64,000 bases of DNA from Agrocybe praecox (Eukaryota; Basidiomycota; Agaricomycetes; Agaricales; Agrocybaceae): positions 845,618 through 909,617 of the forward strand of contig OZ024850.1 of the NCBI GenBank assembly GCA_964017145.1, given 5' to 3'. Position 1 is the first letter of the stretch, and each line of letters opens with the position of its first letter. The notes beneath the pieces are model-generated. The model was not told the DNA's origin. It made no database searches and worked only from the letters and a program-made list of their open reading frames with translations. Of the stretch, positions 1 through 11,981 are shown piece by piece. The translations under genes were made by a program, and so were the position numbers.

Positions 1-1085
1 ATAGAGTTTCCACATCTTTATACCTGCTTCCCCCCTATTCATGAGTATCCAATATTAGCTCGTCCAATGGTACAGATGGCTTACATTGACTGTATCATGT
101 CTGTTTGCCATCGTACGGTATAAATGGGAACCGAAAAGGCAACATGGAACCTACCAAATGGTATTCTGATTCTACGGCGCATCCGTTGCAGGGAACCAAC
201 AGTGTTCTGCGAAGCTGATATTGGTTAGTTCTAGATAATCATGGATCTAGCGACAGACTGCTTGTGCAGCTATGATGACGACTTGCAAACACTTCGTGAA
301 GTCACGCAAAATTTACAGTTAAAGAGGGATGAATAGTGAGCGTTGAGCGCTGAACGCAACCCAGAATGCACTGTCACAATAATTCCAAAAAATGGGTGAC
401 GTGGATATCATTTTACTCGACTACTATAGACCTGTGAGTCGTGGCAGGCCGTCGAATGAGGTGTCCATTCCGAAGGACCTCGATTTGGATTCTTCAACAA
501 AGCATGTAGTATACCCAAACTTGGAAACGTCTCAAGATGTAATTCTTGGGCTCAGATGGCACGGAGATGATTACTCTGTTGTTTTTTCAAAAGTAAAAGA
601 TGGTGGTCCGTCTATAGCGGATCTGGGTCCACCGGTATCTTGGAAGCACGGCAGTACTATAAGTAGGGGTCTGGTGCTTAACCTTTTGATTAGCACATAA
701 ATATTTATGCCATATTCTCACAGACAGATGATATAAGTATATATATATATAGTAACACAGTGGACAGTCCGGTGAAGCACAGAGACGGAGCAGGGTGGAA
801 AAAAGTAGCGAAGAAATGTACGTATGTCACGGTTCACATCACGTGCATGATCTGACCCAACGCAAGCAATGCGCTTTATCTACACAGTAGAAAGCGAAAA
901 CTTGTCTAGAAATTGTATCATAATTTTGGCGGCCATAAGAGAAAGTGTTAGAACATCTTTCACACTCAAATCTTTTGAAAAATAGGTCCATGAAATACAC
1001 CGCGCATCCGCGCAAATTCTGGTCAAATAAATACCACGGCCCCGAGATCACGTCTCAGTCCAAAAAGACGTAAACTAGATCTGGG
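1..1085. other. Intergenic, no supported gene
   Basis: No recognisable gene. A 102-codon plus-strand ORF (392-700) begins with an ATG and has ordinary composition, but it has no motif I recognise, no visible splice context and no neighbour that would support it. It could be a small hypothetical protein or chance. A short AT microsatellite lies near 735-750. Confidence 0.4.
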
Positions 1086-2456
1086 CTAGACCAGCACGCG
1101 GTTCTTTGCGGATTTATCATCATAGCATTGCGAATTGGCTTCCATCCCGGCGTAACTGGGGTTGCTATTCGTGTGTGTCGAGTGGGCGCTCTTTTCCATT
1201 TTGTCAATGGAGTATACACCTACAGTCGTTCTCTTGTCGCTCGTAGATGGATGAACAGAAACCGAACGCTGGACGGTAATAGATGAGGGGCCGGTTGCAA
1301 ACTTCATAGCAGTTCCGAATTTCGGAGGTGATGGACTCTCAAACCTGTCTTCTCCCATCTTGATAGCCCGGAAAATTCGCCCGGAGAAAATATTGGCCAG
1401 GACAATGTGGCATATGATGAACCCAACATTGAAAGGAGCATCTAGAATGTAGACCGCAATAACCAGCCATGTTTTCGTGGCAACAATGACGCTGGGAAGT
1501 TAAAAATAAAAATATCAGCCATCAGATATGTATACAGACGCTTTCAAGGCTTTAAAATGGCGTACAGGAAGTAAAGCTGACTCTCGAGTAGAACGACTCT
1601 GGAAAAGAGGGGCAAATTCGTGCCAAAAATGACCAATTTCAATTTTTGCTGCGTGGTAGACTCTGAGTCGCGGAAAAGTATGTAAAGTCGGTATGTCATA
1701 GCGAAGTAAATCAGCGCGTCGTTAACGACCAGAACTAGCGCCGCAGGGCCTAGCCAATGGCCCTTGATGCTCTCTATGCAGTATTCGGTTGATCCTAGAC
1801 GAGCAGCGGCGAATGTCTGCGTAAATCCAATGGCGCCGACTACTGTTCCAAGCCATGTCAGTCCAAAGGAGACCCTGACTGGGATGTTGTCACGATATAT
1901 CGCATATACACGGAGGTAGAATGAAAGGGTAGTGGTAGCGACGACGACGGTCATGAGGCCGTTGAGTACCATTTCGTAGCGTCCACAATCGCTGACAATA
2001 CCAGCTGCAGCACACATGATATGTCAGACATAAGCTTGCGGCCAAGGTACAAAGTTGATAGACTCACAAATCATGACAGAGCGGCCAAAGGCAAATGCCA
2101 TAAGTAAAATCCTGCATACAAAGCTCAATTTTAGAATAATCTGAACACCTGTAGCGCATTTGACTCGCACCTAGTTATAAAATATACAAGCGTCTGTAGT
2201 CCAAACTTGTAATGGAACAAGATTTTATAGTCGTTACGAATGTTGTTTAGGATGTCCCAGACGAGCACCTATGAGAATGTTCGGTGTTCAATTTATTTGA
2301 ATTTCCGAATAGGGGTGCTGTCAACGGAGGTGAGGAGCAGGAGCAGGGGGAGATGCGTACCGTTATTGCGCCTACATGAATGTAAATTGCAATGTTGAAA
2401 TGGTAGGCAAGCGCGGGAGGAAGGTAACAAACGAGTGGCAAGGTTTCCGAATTCAT
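1086..2456 (-). CDS. Basidiomycete multi-span membrane protein, five exons
   Basis: Function unknown. The exons read 2456-2361, 2268-2171, 2111-2068, 2004-1566 and 1491-1086, all with GT-AG borders. They join in frame to 360 aa ending at TAG. The N-terminal part contains the motif VLVWDILNNIRNDYKILF followed by LQTLVYFITR, which I know from a large family of uncharacterised basidiomycete integral membrane proteins. Several hydrophobic segments follow, including stretches near LMTVVVATTTLSFYL, LVLVVNDALIYFAMTY and WLVIAVYILDAPFNVGFI. The C-terminal ~90 residues are polar and probably cytosolic. The start was chosen because it lies directly before the conserved LPPALAYHFNIAIYIHVGA segment. A longer N-terminus from the ORF at 2483-2770 is possible but not supported. 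Plasma-membrane location and a sensory role would be inference. The phase agreement of all four introns argues that the gene is intact. Confidence 0.8.
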
Positions 2457-3516
2457 GACGCCTGAAAAAGTTGGAACACGTATTAGCAAAATAACATTCT
2501 CTGGAGTTGCTCACTGCTACGTATCGTAGTGACAACGAGGATAATACGCACCTGTACAGTCGCTGGCGGGGTGGTTGAAAAATCTGCAGTAATGGTATTA
2601 TCTGACAAGGTGTTTCCTAAGGGAAGACTCTGAAATGGACAGCATCTTAAAGCACAATCAGTATAGTCACTAGTGCGTGAGAAATTGGACTTGACATCAC
2701 ACGAATAACCTAGTTCTTGTGCCTTTGATGATACTTGAACAACTGTAAATTTACCATCCAAGCAATTCATACGACGGTGGAGGCAATGAGGTGTTTCCTC
2801 GGTAGTATATAGAACTCAATTGACAAACAACAGCAATTCTTTGATCTGGATGGCGTAGCTGGACTCGCATCAGCAATTTCACAGTTTACTTGTTCGCTTT
2901 TGGCTTATTTCTTTCTCGATAAAGCTACTAGCCAAAAAAAGGTGGAATTTTGAAATGTTATGCTATTTTATCCACATGTTTCATCATTTCTACCCGGAAT
3001 CTGAGCAATTTATTTCCTATTGTTTCACCGAGGGATCAACTTTTTGATTTTGAGCACCTAGGTTTGCTACTTTGACGGTTTTAGCCCCCTTTTTAGGAGT
3101 TCTATGTAGTTCGATTGTTACTATTAGATTCAGGCACGCAGATACGCAGATAAGATTAGACAAGGATAAGATAAAATGTCATCTTTTCATTATGCCTCGG
3201 TGACCCCCGCGTCAGATTACCCGGCGTGTAACTCGGCTACAACTGTTTGACCTGCCACTGCTCGTATTCCATCAATTGTGATTTGGAAAACTGATTAGAC
3301 AACAACCAAGATAGTTGAAGTTAGAAATCATCTTTTTTGTATCACTACACTATGTTGTGCCACTCGATACCTATTGAAAGGTTATACTTCGCTGCAAATT
3401 TAACACATATCTCTGATTCAACTCCACCCAATCGCCATATGCAGTCACATAAATCTATCGTCTGTATGACAGGGACGGGTTCATAGTCGAATCGAGCATC
3501 CTTCGACTACAACCAC
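2457..3516. other. Intergenic, no supported gene
   Basis: Upstream region of the minus-strand membrane-protein gene. A 95-codon minus ORF (2483-2770) overlaps the putative promoter and has no recognisable motif. The rest holds stop-rich AT-rich sequence with a GATAAGATTA-type simple stretch near 3145-3175. Confidence 0.4.
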
Positions 3517-4422
3517 CATCATGCGAGGCTGCTCGACGCGCTTCCGAGCCCAGCTACGCTATACAGTGGCACTCTGGACTGCTCCAGCGTATGTGTGTAT
3601 GTGCTTCTAGCCTGGATAGAGTGAGTAGTACATGCTACGAGCCACAGTAGCTTGATGGAGCGCCCCCCGTTGTTCCCGGGCGCTGATGGATGGATGGATG
3701 GATGTGTACACACACATGAATTGAATTGAGATCTTCTTGTATCACAGTTCTTCTTTCCTTTTTCCGAAAAAACCCGCAGAATCAGAATCAAACACGAAGT
3801 CAGAATCAGACACATCGGAATAATGTCGGAAAATTTGGAAATCGGAATGTCTTGATGTCTTGCTCAATCACCTCTGCTTCTCATCTGTACATGATCTGCA
3901 TGTTCTAAGATATACTATTACTACTGACCAGTGGTGACCGGTGATCGATGATCTATGATGCGCACATCGTACATGATCAGCGGGATGGACAATTATACGT
4001 AGTATCTTATATCTCAAGCCCCGCCAGCAGGAATTCATCCTAGATATTATTAGTATACAATCTAGACTACAAAACACATATACGGACAATAAGGGTGACC
4101 ATCTCCGTAACATACTACGCAGTAGCCACTCCCACGATACTAATACTAACACTTAGAAATTTTACCTTTCAAGTCCCTCGAGGGCAGAGGCGTCGACGAT
4201 CCTACAAAGTCAGCTTTAAATCCTGGCAGAAAATTGTGTGAGTGAGGGTATTTACTAGACCGCTGACCGTTCTGTCTATGACAGAGGCCTGGCGAGCCGG
4301 TGTTGCAAATTGTCGATAGACAGACCGGACGATCTGGTAAGAAAATAACCGTTGGAGCAGTATATGATGCAGCTGGATGGCGTAGCTGCGTTCGGAAGCG
4401 CGTCGAGCAGCCTCGCACGATG
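3517..4422. repeat. Inverted repeat pair bounding about 0.9 kb
   Basis: The 43 bases at 3517-3559 match the reverse complement of 4380-4422 with about four mismatches. The shared core is GCGAGGCTGCTCGACGCGCT. The match weakens further inward. A short related piece (GGATGGCGTAGCTG) also occurs near 2849. The enclosed DNA has a GGAT microsatellite near 3690 and no convincing gene. This could be a degraded TIR element or an inverted local duplication. I see no clear target-site duplication. Confidence 0.55.
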
Positions 4423-5690
4423 GCAGTAGTGGTCAAAGGATGATTGATTCGGCTACGGACGCGTCGCTGTCATACAGGTAATGGATCTAATCTAATCTAG
4501 ACTGCAGATCGGGCAGTCGGTCAGACTGCACTGCCACACCGTACAGAGTTGTAATGAAATCGTCTTGCAATTAGATTCAGAATCATGATGCCTTTTCGCG
4601 GGTCCGTACACAAATATTTATATTCTCGTCGTGCATATGCACTTCACAAACAAAAAAAAGTGTGGTAAATTCCATCCATTCTCAAGTGTATTATGATGCA
4701 CCAACTTCAAGTTTTCAACGCATGGAGGACACGGAAAGTAGGGCGAGTTCGATACACATGACGTCATGGGACCTCATCCGCTCTGCAATGGGATTTTCCG
4801 CTTGTGATGATGATGATAATGAGGGGGGTCTGGAATCTGGATTGTGATAACGACAACAACGACGCAGCACTATGTATATGTCTAGTATATCTAATGACCA
4901 CGACCTCGGATCCATCTAGCTACTTACTTGATTACTTGGTTACTTGCCGCGAGCTGGGAAGCCTGGGACGAGCGTCGAGAAAACGAGAGGACAAGAACGA
5001 AATTGCGTGCGTACGCAAAGAGAAAATGGGGGAAGGGAAGGAAGGAAGGAAGGAAACCAGAGAAGAGGAAGAAGAAGCGGTGACAGCATTTGACTCGGAG
5101 GAAAGGAATCGGATACGCACGCATGAACGCGCCGCGGATAAGTATCGTCCACAAGTTCAAACGACTCCCATCGCACGCATACGAGTCGCATATCGGGGAA
5201 GAAGTACCTCCTACTAAATATTTCGACGAGAACGACTCGCCATGCACTGTTCAGTGTCGGTGTCAGTGTCAGTCTTACTACACTCCACGGACTCCAAGTA
5301 CTACATGGACCAATCTCAATCTTCAAGGACTTGGTAAAGATCGACCGACGCAAGTCTGACTCCGCGATGCAGCAGCATATGTACGTACTACCAAATCAGG
5401 AATAGACTATTAGACCGTGTGAATAATCTATCCGCTCGTGATGATGCATCGATGATGATCAGCCTGGGGGTTTGGATTGTGACAAGACAACAACGACGAC
5501 AACGACGACCCGTCATTCTACTTACTGTAACTTTTTCGGCTGGGACGAGAACACAAGAACACAAGAAGGAAAGGAAGGGAAAAGAAGAGAAGAGGAATCA
5601 GATACGCACACACGCACGCGCACAACCGTCGCTTGCTCTTGCTCTTGTTCGACTCTGCCTCTCCTGGGATACCACAGCTAGTCTCTAGAC
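4423..5690. other. Upstream region of the MOB2-like gene, low complexity
   Basis: Contains purine-rich stretches (GAAGGAAGGAAGG near 5040, GAA-rich near 5060-5080, and again 5560-5600) and pyrimidine-rich DNA close to the start codon at 5691. ORFs here on both strands are compositional products of these tracts. The CT-rich leader immediately before the ATG is typical of fungal promoters. Confidence 0.4.
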
Positions 5691-6927
5691 ATGTCGTTCT
5701 TCGGGTACGTCCTCCTCTTCCTCCCTCCCCCCCCCTCCCTTACCCTCATCTTACCCCTCCTTCTCAACAGCCGAAACCGCGCCCCGCGCCCCCCACGCCG
5801 CTCACCCACACCCACACATCCCCAACCACAGAGGAAAGACTCGGGCCCGCTGCCTCCCGGCTCCCGCTCGCCGTCACCGTCTCCTTCGCCATCCGCGATA
5901 TCGAATGGGGTGGACGATCCGAGTCAAAGCGGCAACGGGTATAGTGGAACAGAAGGGATTCATGAGAAGGAAGAGAAGGATAAAGAGAAACTTCCGCTCT
6001 ACCTCTGCTCGCCCTTCGCGGATGCTGCGCTCGTCAAGGGGAACTTTAAGACGATCGTGATGTTGCCGAAGTATACAGATATCATGGAGTGGGTGGCCGT
6101 TAATAGTCAGTTTTTTTTTTTCCTTTTGTTTTCTTGTCTTGTCTTCTCCATCTTTCGTTCGTTCTTTCTTTCGTTCGTCGGTCCATCCATGATAACGACA
6201 ACATGACGATGCTAACGCCCCCGTTTGCAATACAGTGTTCGACTTTTACACGAACCTGAACGAATTCTACGGTGTCATCGCCGAGACGTGCACGCAGGCG
6301 ACGTGCCCGACTATGTCTGCTGGTCCTTCGTGAGTTGTTCTTCTGCCTTTTCTTTCTTTTCTTTCCTTTCTTTCACTCGCTTTCTTTCCCTCTCTCGCTT
6401 TCTCCCTCGCGCACGCACTCACTCGCTCATACCCGAAACAGACTAAACTACGTATGGACCCACCAAGGCGGCAAACAAGTGATGCTCCCCGCGCCGACGT
6501 ACATCGACTACGTCATGACTTCCATTCAGAACTTGATAGATGATGAGAATATCTTCCCGACCAAGTCTAGTGAGTTTCCTTTCTGTTTCTCCATTTTTCT
6601 CTTCACAAAAAAACCTCTACTAAAAAAGCACCTAACCCCAACCCAACAGACCACGCATTCCACCCCTCATTCCCCGCAACGATCCGGACAGTCTACCGTC
6701 AACTGCTCCGCGTCTTCGCACACCTCTATCATGCACACTACCCCGCGATCCTGCACCTCCGCTCGGAGCCGCATTTCAATTCGCTGTTTGCGCATTTTCT
6801 GGCGTTTGGGAGGGAGTATGAGTTGTTGGAGGTTAGGGATATCAGGGGGGATGGGGGTGGGAAAGGAGAGGTGGGCGTTGGGTTGCTTTGGGAGAGATGG
6901 AAGGAGAAGGGGATTTTGGAGGGGTAG
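5691..6927 (+). CDS. mob2: MOB-family kinase activator, MOB2-like
   Basis: Predicted co-activator of an NDR/LATS kinase (Cbk1/Cot1 type) in the fungal RAM morphogenesis pathway. The exons are 5691-5704, 5771-6105, 6236-6329, 6442-6569 and 6650-6927, joining in frame to 282 aa. After a Pro/Ser-rich N-terminus of about 80 residues comes the Mob1/phocein fold, from LPLYLCSPFADAALVKG through KTIVMLPKYTDIMEWVA and NLNEFYGVIAETC. The zinc ligands appear intact: C135 and C140 (CTQATC) and H215 and H220 (HLYHAH). The MSAGP and LDDENIFP-type motifs are also present. The LVKGNFKTIVMLPKY segment resembles fungal MOB2 more than MOB1, but separating paralogues needs a tree. The first intron (66 nt) has no stop and is a multiple of three, so it could be misread as coding. 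The gene looks intact and is probably housekeeping. Confidence 0.88.
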
Positions 6928-8204
6928 ATCTATGGAATGAATCGAATGGAGTTTTTGTGTGTTCCCTTTTTTTGTATACCCTTTGAATGAATGAATATGG
7001 AATGGATTTTATGTTGTGATTCGATTGATTGACTGATCTCGTTTATCAATTTGGACGTGGATGTGCATGTGCATCGTGGAAAAGGGAGAGTAGGGGAGTA
7101 ATAGTAAACTTATATTATCATTATGGTTGTCAGTCGTCTTTTGTGAACGGAGAGGGAAAGATGAAATTTAAAGGTGGGAGAGTGCAAGAAAAAGGATGGG
7201 TGGGAGCTGAAAAAGTGAATGGAGAGCTCTGAGCAGGGGACTAAGCTGTGATGTTGGAACTTGGTTCGAAGGCTGGATCCGCTACGAACTTTGCTGAGTT
7301 GGGTACTCTGCGCAACTCGTCCGTCATTCGATTGCCAACTAACGCAATGACATTGACCATCTCTACTCGCTCCTGTTCTCGTCAACGGTCAAAGCCGTCC
7401 GGTACGCTTTGTTTCTTGATTTGCACGAGGGTGTATCGTCTGTAGTCGTCATACAACGCCTCATAACATAACTGAATCTCGAGCATTGAATACATGAACG
7501 AAATTACGCGCGTGTCATTTTGGCTACTGCTCTGACTTTATGAAAAAGATCGGTGGTGGTAACAAAATCACGAATGAGGGGCAGGTGGGTGCTGCTTGTT
7601 CAATTTTGTTGGATATACCTCTTCACTGGATCCCAGACTCCCACATTTTCTACGATGTCATACGAACAATGTAGATCTGGTTTTGAATATGTTAGAGCGC
7701 CCGGCGAGCAAAGCAGGCTACATAACTTACCACCTCGGGAAGGATGACTTAATCCAGACTCCCGTGCATCACCAGCGCCAAGTTCCAACTTCGAGACGCC
7801 ATACCACCGATATTTTTCCAGTCTCGCTGGTAGACTTAGGTATTTTAAATGCGCTGCGCTCAACATCTACCCAGTGGTTCCAAATCTGACATTTTTTTTG
7901 CACGGCGGAGGCGGTAAACACTCGAGTCGACGATCCCTTAAACAGCGCTTGAAGCTTTCAGTGGATGTCATACAGGGGCGAGATTTCTCTTTGCGAGCTG
8001 GTGTATAAAGAGATTTGACCTGCGTTTGGTTTCAAGGAAGTCATCTCTCTTGGGTAATTATCAAAGAGGTTTGGCTCATAAGTAGCGACAGAGGAGTTTG
8101 ACTCACAAATTTTGTGGTAGTTGAAGAGATGGAAGGGATTGAAACTACGAAAGATGTAGCCGAATGCGGAAACACAAAAGTCACACACACTGTCACTGAG
8201 GTGT
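6928..8204. other. Intergenic, no supported gene
   Basis: The 3' flank of the MOB2-like gene and about 1.2 kb in which short ORFs on both strands overlap each other. None has a motif, a convincing splice partner or a homologue I recognise. Confidence 0.4.
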
Positions 8205-8206
8205 TA

Positions 8207-8889
8207 CAGTCATTCACCGGTCAATGAGACACACTAGTCAATGAGACAAAACACTTTCCCGGGGTCAGTTCTTGAGCTATTTCTTTACTTTTTTGTGCAT
8301 TGTGCGCGCATATGTAGTCTTTATATCAATCTCAATTGTCTAAGGTCTGGCATGTTTCGATCTTTTGATATGTGCAAATAGGTGCTCAATAACCAAAAAG
8401 CTGAATATTATTTAAGTGATCCTGGCGTTAAATTGCGGAAAAGAGCTATTTTTTGGAGGGGAATATCATAAGGCATTCAATAAGTATATATTTACAGAGT
8501 TTCTGAGTTGAGTTAGTACTCCAGTGAACCAACAACCACTGAAAGGACCAAATCCCCCTTGAAAATGGGCAGATAAGGAATGTCACATTCCATCACACTT
8601 GCCACTTTCGTCAGCTGTCAGTGGAGTGGAGGGAAAGAGACTAGCGAAATGCCTAAATTAAGACAACGTGACAACTGGCTCATTGACTGGTTTTGAACTG
8701 ATCTTCGTTTTTGGCACTGATAACATGCGATAAAGTGTTCAACAAATGAAATTTGAGTTTTAAACCAGATATTACATAGACTATGATACATATGCATACT
8801 TCTCTCAGCTCATAATGTATATATCCCTCTTATTTAAAATTTCCCAGGCCAATCTTCATTTGGGTGTCTCATTGACCGGTGAATGACTG
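8207..8889. mobile_element. MITE, Tc1/mariner type, perfect 26-bp TIRs
   Basis: The 683-bp element starts CAGTCATTCACCGGTCAA and ends with the exact reverse complement. The 26-bp inverted repeats (8207-8232 and 8864-8889) have no mismatch. The dinucleotide TA lies directly outside each end (8205-8206 and 8890-8891), as expected for Tc1/mariner/pogo insertion. A partial internal copy of the TIR (GTCAATGAGACAAAAC) sits near 8237. No transposase ORF is present, so the element is non-autonomous. Its right end lies 86 bp before the ATG of the GTPase gene, where it probably contributes to that promoter. The perfect TIRs suggest a fairly recent insertion. Confidence 0.85.
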
Positions 8890-8975
8890 TAGAGGCGTTC
8901 ATCGCCGCAATCAATCCTTGTCTCCGCATTCACTGCTCGATCCAAAGTATCTCTTATACAATATCTGCAACAGCG

Positions 8976-10015
8976 ATGAGCACTGCCATATCTCGTGAAC
9001 GCTATCAAGAAATTCGCCGGGAATTTCAACGCTTCCGTGTTCTCATTATAGGCCGACGCAACTCGGGCAAAACGACTGTCCTGCAGAGAGTCTGCAACAC
9101 CACTGAGAAGCCAGAAATAATAAACAAGAAGGGGAAGCAGGTGGGCGTAGATCATGTTTGCGCATCTCACAGTTCTCACTGCTTGGTTGTAGATGACACC
9201 GGACGATCACGTCCTTGCGCCAACAATTGAGGTCAGTCTTATCTGTGTGCCCTGCATAGATCTGGGCTGAATTGATACCTCAGCGAGGAATACACGAGAT
9301 CGATGACGAGATGGTCTTTGCGGACAACGATAAATTCGTGTTTCATGACTCTCGGGGATTCGAGAGCGGTCAAGTGGATGAACTAAAAATAGTACAAGAT
9401 TTTATCAATAGACGTTCGCAAGAAGTGAGGCTGGATGACCAATTACATGCAATCTGGTAGTGTACTTCCAGTGTTTCAAGATTAATGATCTCATTACTAT
9501 TGAAACTAGGTATTGCATTCCGGTTGATAATGCAAGGCCCATAACATATGCAGAAAAACAGTTTTTCTCAGAATGCGGAACAGGAAAGGGTGAGCCTGTA
9601 TTGAAATGTATTATATCATTATTTCTGACTGTACATAGTTCCTGTTATTGTAATTTTCACTAAAATGCATGTCAAAGATGCAGAAGAGTGGGAAAAGGAC
9701 AATAACAAGCCTGATGATCAGCTGTGAATTTCTGCAATTCAGCAGGTGGAGATGGGTGCATGGGCAGAGTTGCAGAAATTAAAGTACCCTCCATCAGAGG
9801 CAGTCTACCTGGGAGGTAATGTCTGTTTATGCAAACAATATCTTTTGTATATATGGCTAAATGATTGAATTGATAGAAATTATACCAGAGAACATCAAGT
9901 GTGATGGTCTTATGCAAACCACCTTGAATTCCCTGGATGATGAAAAACTACGTCTCTTATTGGTCTTAACACAGCAGGCAAACTTGGAGGAATGCATGAA
10001 GGATGCATTGGATAG
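8976..10015 (+). pseudogene. P-loop GTPase (G-domain) gene with in-frame TGA
   Basis: Resembles basidiomycete single G-domain proteins of unknown role. The exons are 8976-9140, 9193-9231, 9284-9456, 9510-9589, 9639-9815 and 9877-10015, all with GT-AG borders and consistent phase. The visible motifs are the Walker A/G1 GRRNSGKT at residues 26-33, a G2-like Thr in LAPTIERGIHEI, G3 DSRG at residues 90-93 and a G4-like TKMH near residue 161. The G4 Asp is replaced by His. Codon 182 (9725-9727) is TGA. The frame continues open beyond it with family-like sequence (KLKYPPSEAVYLG, then LNSLDDEKLRLLL). The remaining frame therefore looks like one gene with a recent nonsense change, unless a very short unusual intron removes it. 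A MITE lies just upstream. The 3' end after 10015 is not resolved. It may connect to the exons at 11417-11981. Confidence 0.72.
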
Positions 10016-10250
10016 GTATGGATGTTTAGATTTGAAAACATTAAAAGTATATGGCACATAGAACTAAAATGTTATTTATTAGATATATGAGGGATGGGTG
10101 TTTCCCATATACCTATGTAAGCTTATTTGGAATGTTTTGGCTGGAAATGTGTATATTAATTATATATTCGGAGGAATATTGGAAGGTAAAATATTTCTAA
10201 TATTTTTAAATTTTGTGTTTGGCTTATTTTTGTTATTTCATTAATGTCTC

Positions 10251-10870
10251 TGTGATAGTGGGTGAGTAGCCTTGACTCTTCTTTCTGGCTCTGCAGCACC
10301 TTATTTCTCCTGTTTATGCCTCTGTGATAGAGGGTGAGTAGCCTTCATTCTTCTTTCTGCCTCTGCAGCACCTTATTTCTCCTTTTTATGTCTCTGTGAT
10401 AGTCAGTGAGTAGCCTTCATTCTTCTTTTTCCCTCTGCAGCATCTCATTTCTCTTTTTTATGTCTCTGTGATAGTATGTGAGTAGTCTTCATTCTTCATT
10501 CTGCCTCTGCAGCACCTTATTTCTTCTGTTTATGCCTCTGTGATAGTTTGTGAGTAGCCTTCATTCTTCTTTCTGTCTCTGCAGCACCTTATTTCTCCTG
10601 TTTATGTCTCTGTGATAGTATGTGAGTAGTCTTCATTCTTCATTCTGCCTCTGCAGCACCTTATTTCTCCTGTTTATGCCTCTGTGATAGCCAGTGAGTA
10701 GCCTTCATTCTTCTTTCTGCCTCTGCAGCACCTTATTTCTCCTTTTTATGTCTCTGTGATAGCCGGTGAGTAGTCTTCATTCTTCTTTCTGCCTCTGCAG
10801 CACCTTATTTCTCCTTTTTATGTCTCTGTGATAGGGGGTGAGTAGCCTTTATTCTTCATTCTATTTTCCG
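10251..10870. repeat. 72-bp minisatellite, about 8.5 copies
   Basis: The phrase TGTGATAG recurs at 10251, 10323, 10395, 10467, 10539, 10611, 10683, 10755 and 10827, a period of exactly 72 with no indel. Each unit contains GTGAGTAG, a pyrimidine stretch and CTCTGCAG, so it carries a donor-like and an acceptor-like splice signal 35 nt apart separated by 37 nt of other sequence. All frames on both strands contain stops, so it is not coding as read. It lies between the GTPase exons and the downstream Ser/Glu-rich exons, probably in an intron or spacer. Confidence 0.9.
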
Positions 10871-11416
10871 TTTTTACAGCACTTTATTCCTCTGGGGTAC
10901 AATTTCTTTATAACAGAGTGTATGTACAATTCATTTATTTCTATCCTTTATTTTCAGACCTTTTACTTATTTTTATGTTTTTAGCAAACATTGGCAACCG
11001 AAATTCAAGTTGCTACCCAGCACAAAGTAATTTCTTGCTTTTTGTATATTAAAACTTGTTCGATTTAATTTTTAATTTTTACCCTTAGTTTCATGATTTG
11101 TTTAATTTGGTTAAAAAAGAGCAATTCTTGTCCTCAGTCATATGTTTACTTTTACTTATTTTTCAAATTTAAATACAGTCTGACATAGTTGTTTTAGGCT
11201 TTATATTGTGTTCAGAACACATTTTTTATTTATTCAATACATACCATAAAATTTCATTGTCTACTTACTTTTCACAGACTTTAACTCTTTATGAACACAG
11301 TGTTCATTCACAAATATTAAATGCTGTTTCAGATGCATTATCATCACAGAGTGGTCAGCCATTTCACTAAGTTTATTCTAAAGCTCTGCTTTGTATTTAA
11401 CCAACTTTCTTCTTAG
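10871..11416. other. AT-rich spacer
   Basis: AT-rich DNA with long T runs and no coding signal. It may be intronic if the upstream GTPase exons and the exons from 11417 belong to one transcript. Confidence 0.35.
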
Positions 11417-11981
11417 AACCAAAGAAATCTGATGATGTGGCCCAAGATCAGATTGATGACAACTTCACTATGTCATCTACAAATGAAACACAAGTATTGG
11501 GCAAGAAGAAAACCAGGCCCCAAACAATTATGCTGAAGCTAGGAAAGTTGCTTAGGCCACACTGTATGTAAATTTATTTTATGTTCTAATATTATTTGGA
11601 TCCATCATTTATTTTATATTTTATAGCCAAAGCAAAGCTTAAGCCAGCAGAGCAGTTGACTACTATTCCTGAGTCCTTACCAGCTGAGAATGTCCAGCAA
11701 ATCATTGCTACTACTCACTCAGAGTCCAACCAAGAGGCTGCTAATCCACTTGACTTTGAAGTATTGAAAGATACTATATGGAAAATTGTAAAAGACCATC
11801 ACCTCTGTATGTTCTTTTTGTATCCACTTTTTATTTATATGACTATTTACTTGCACTTTCCATAGCTCTTGACAATCTTGCAGAGGAAATTCTGCAAACC
11901 AAGGCTTTTACCACTTCTGCCAGTGAAGAAGAAAAACCAGAGTCAAGCAAAGAATCAGAGTCAAGTGAAGGCTCTGATTAA
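11417..11981 (+). CDS. 3' exons of a Lys/Ser/Glu-rich protein
   Basis: Three exons joined by short GT-AG introns: 11417-11563, 11627-11806 and 11866-11981, ending in TAA. They encode about 147 polar residues including KKKTRPQTIMLKLGKLL and an acidic Ser/Glu C-terminus ending SESSEGSD. I recognise no domain. The phase is consistent across both introns, so the reading is probably right. The 5' end is not identified. It may be the tail of the disrupted GTPase gene or an independent gene. The low-complexity acidic tail suggests an intrinsically disordered region. Confidence 0.55.

Noticed and set aside
4804..5353. Several overlapping ORFs of about 100-140 codons
   Set aside because: Low-complexity purine/pyrimidine DNA upstream of the MOB2-like gene; frames on both strands overlap and none has a motif.
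10251..10870. CRISPR-like array
   Set aside because: The units are contiguous 72-bp tandem copies without unique spacers, and the genome is fungal.
8975..11981. One continuous GTPase gene up to the Ser/Glu-rich exons
   Set aside because: Possible, but the splice path between 10015 and 11417 could not be traced, so the parts are listed separately.
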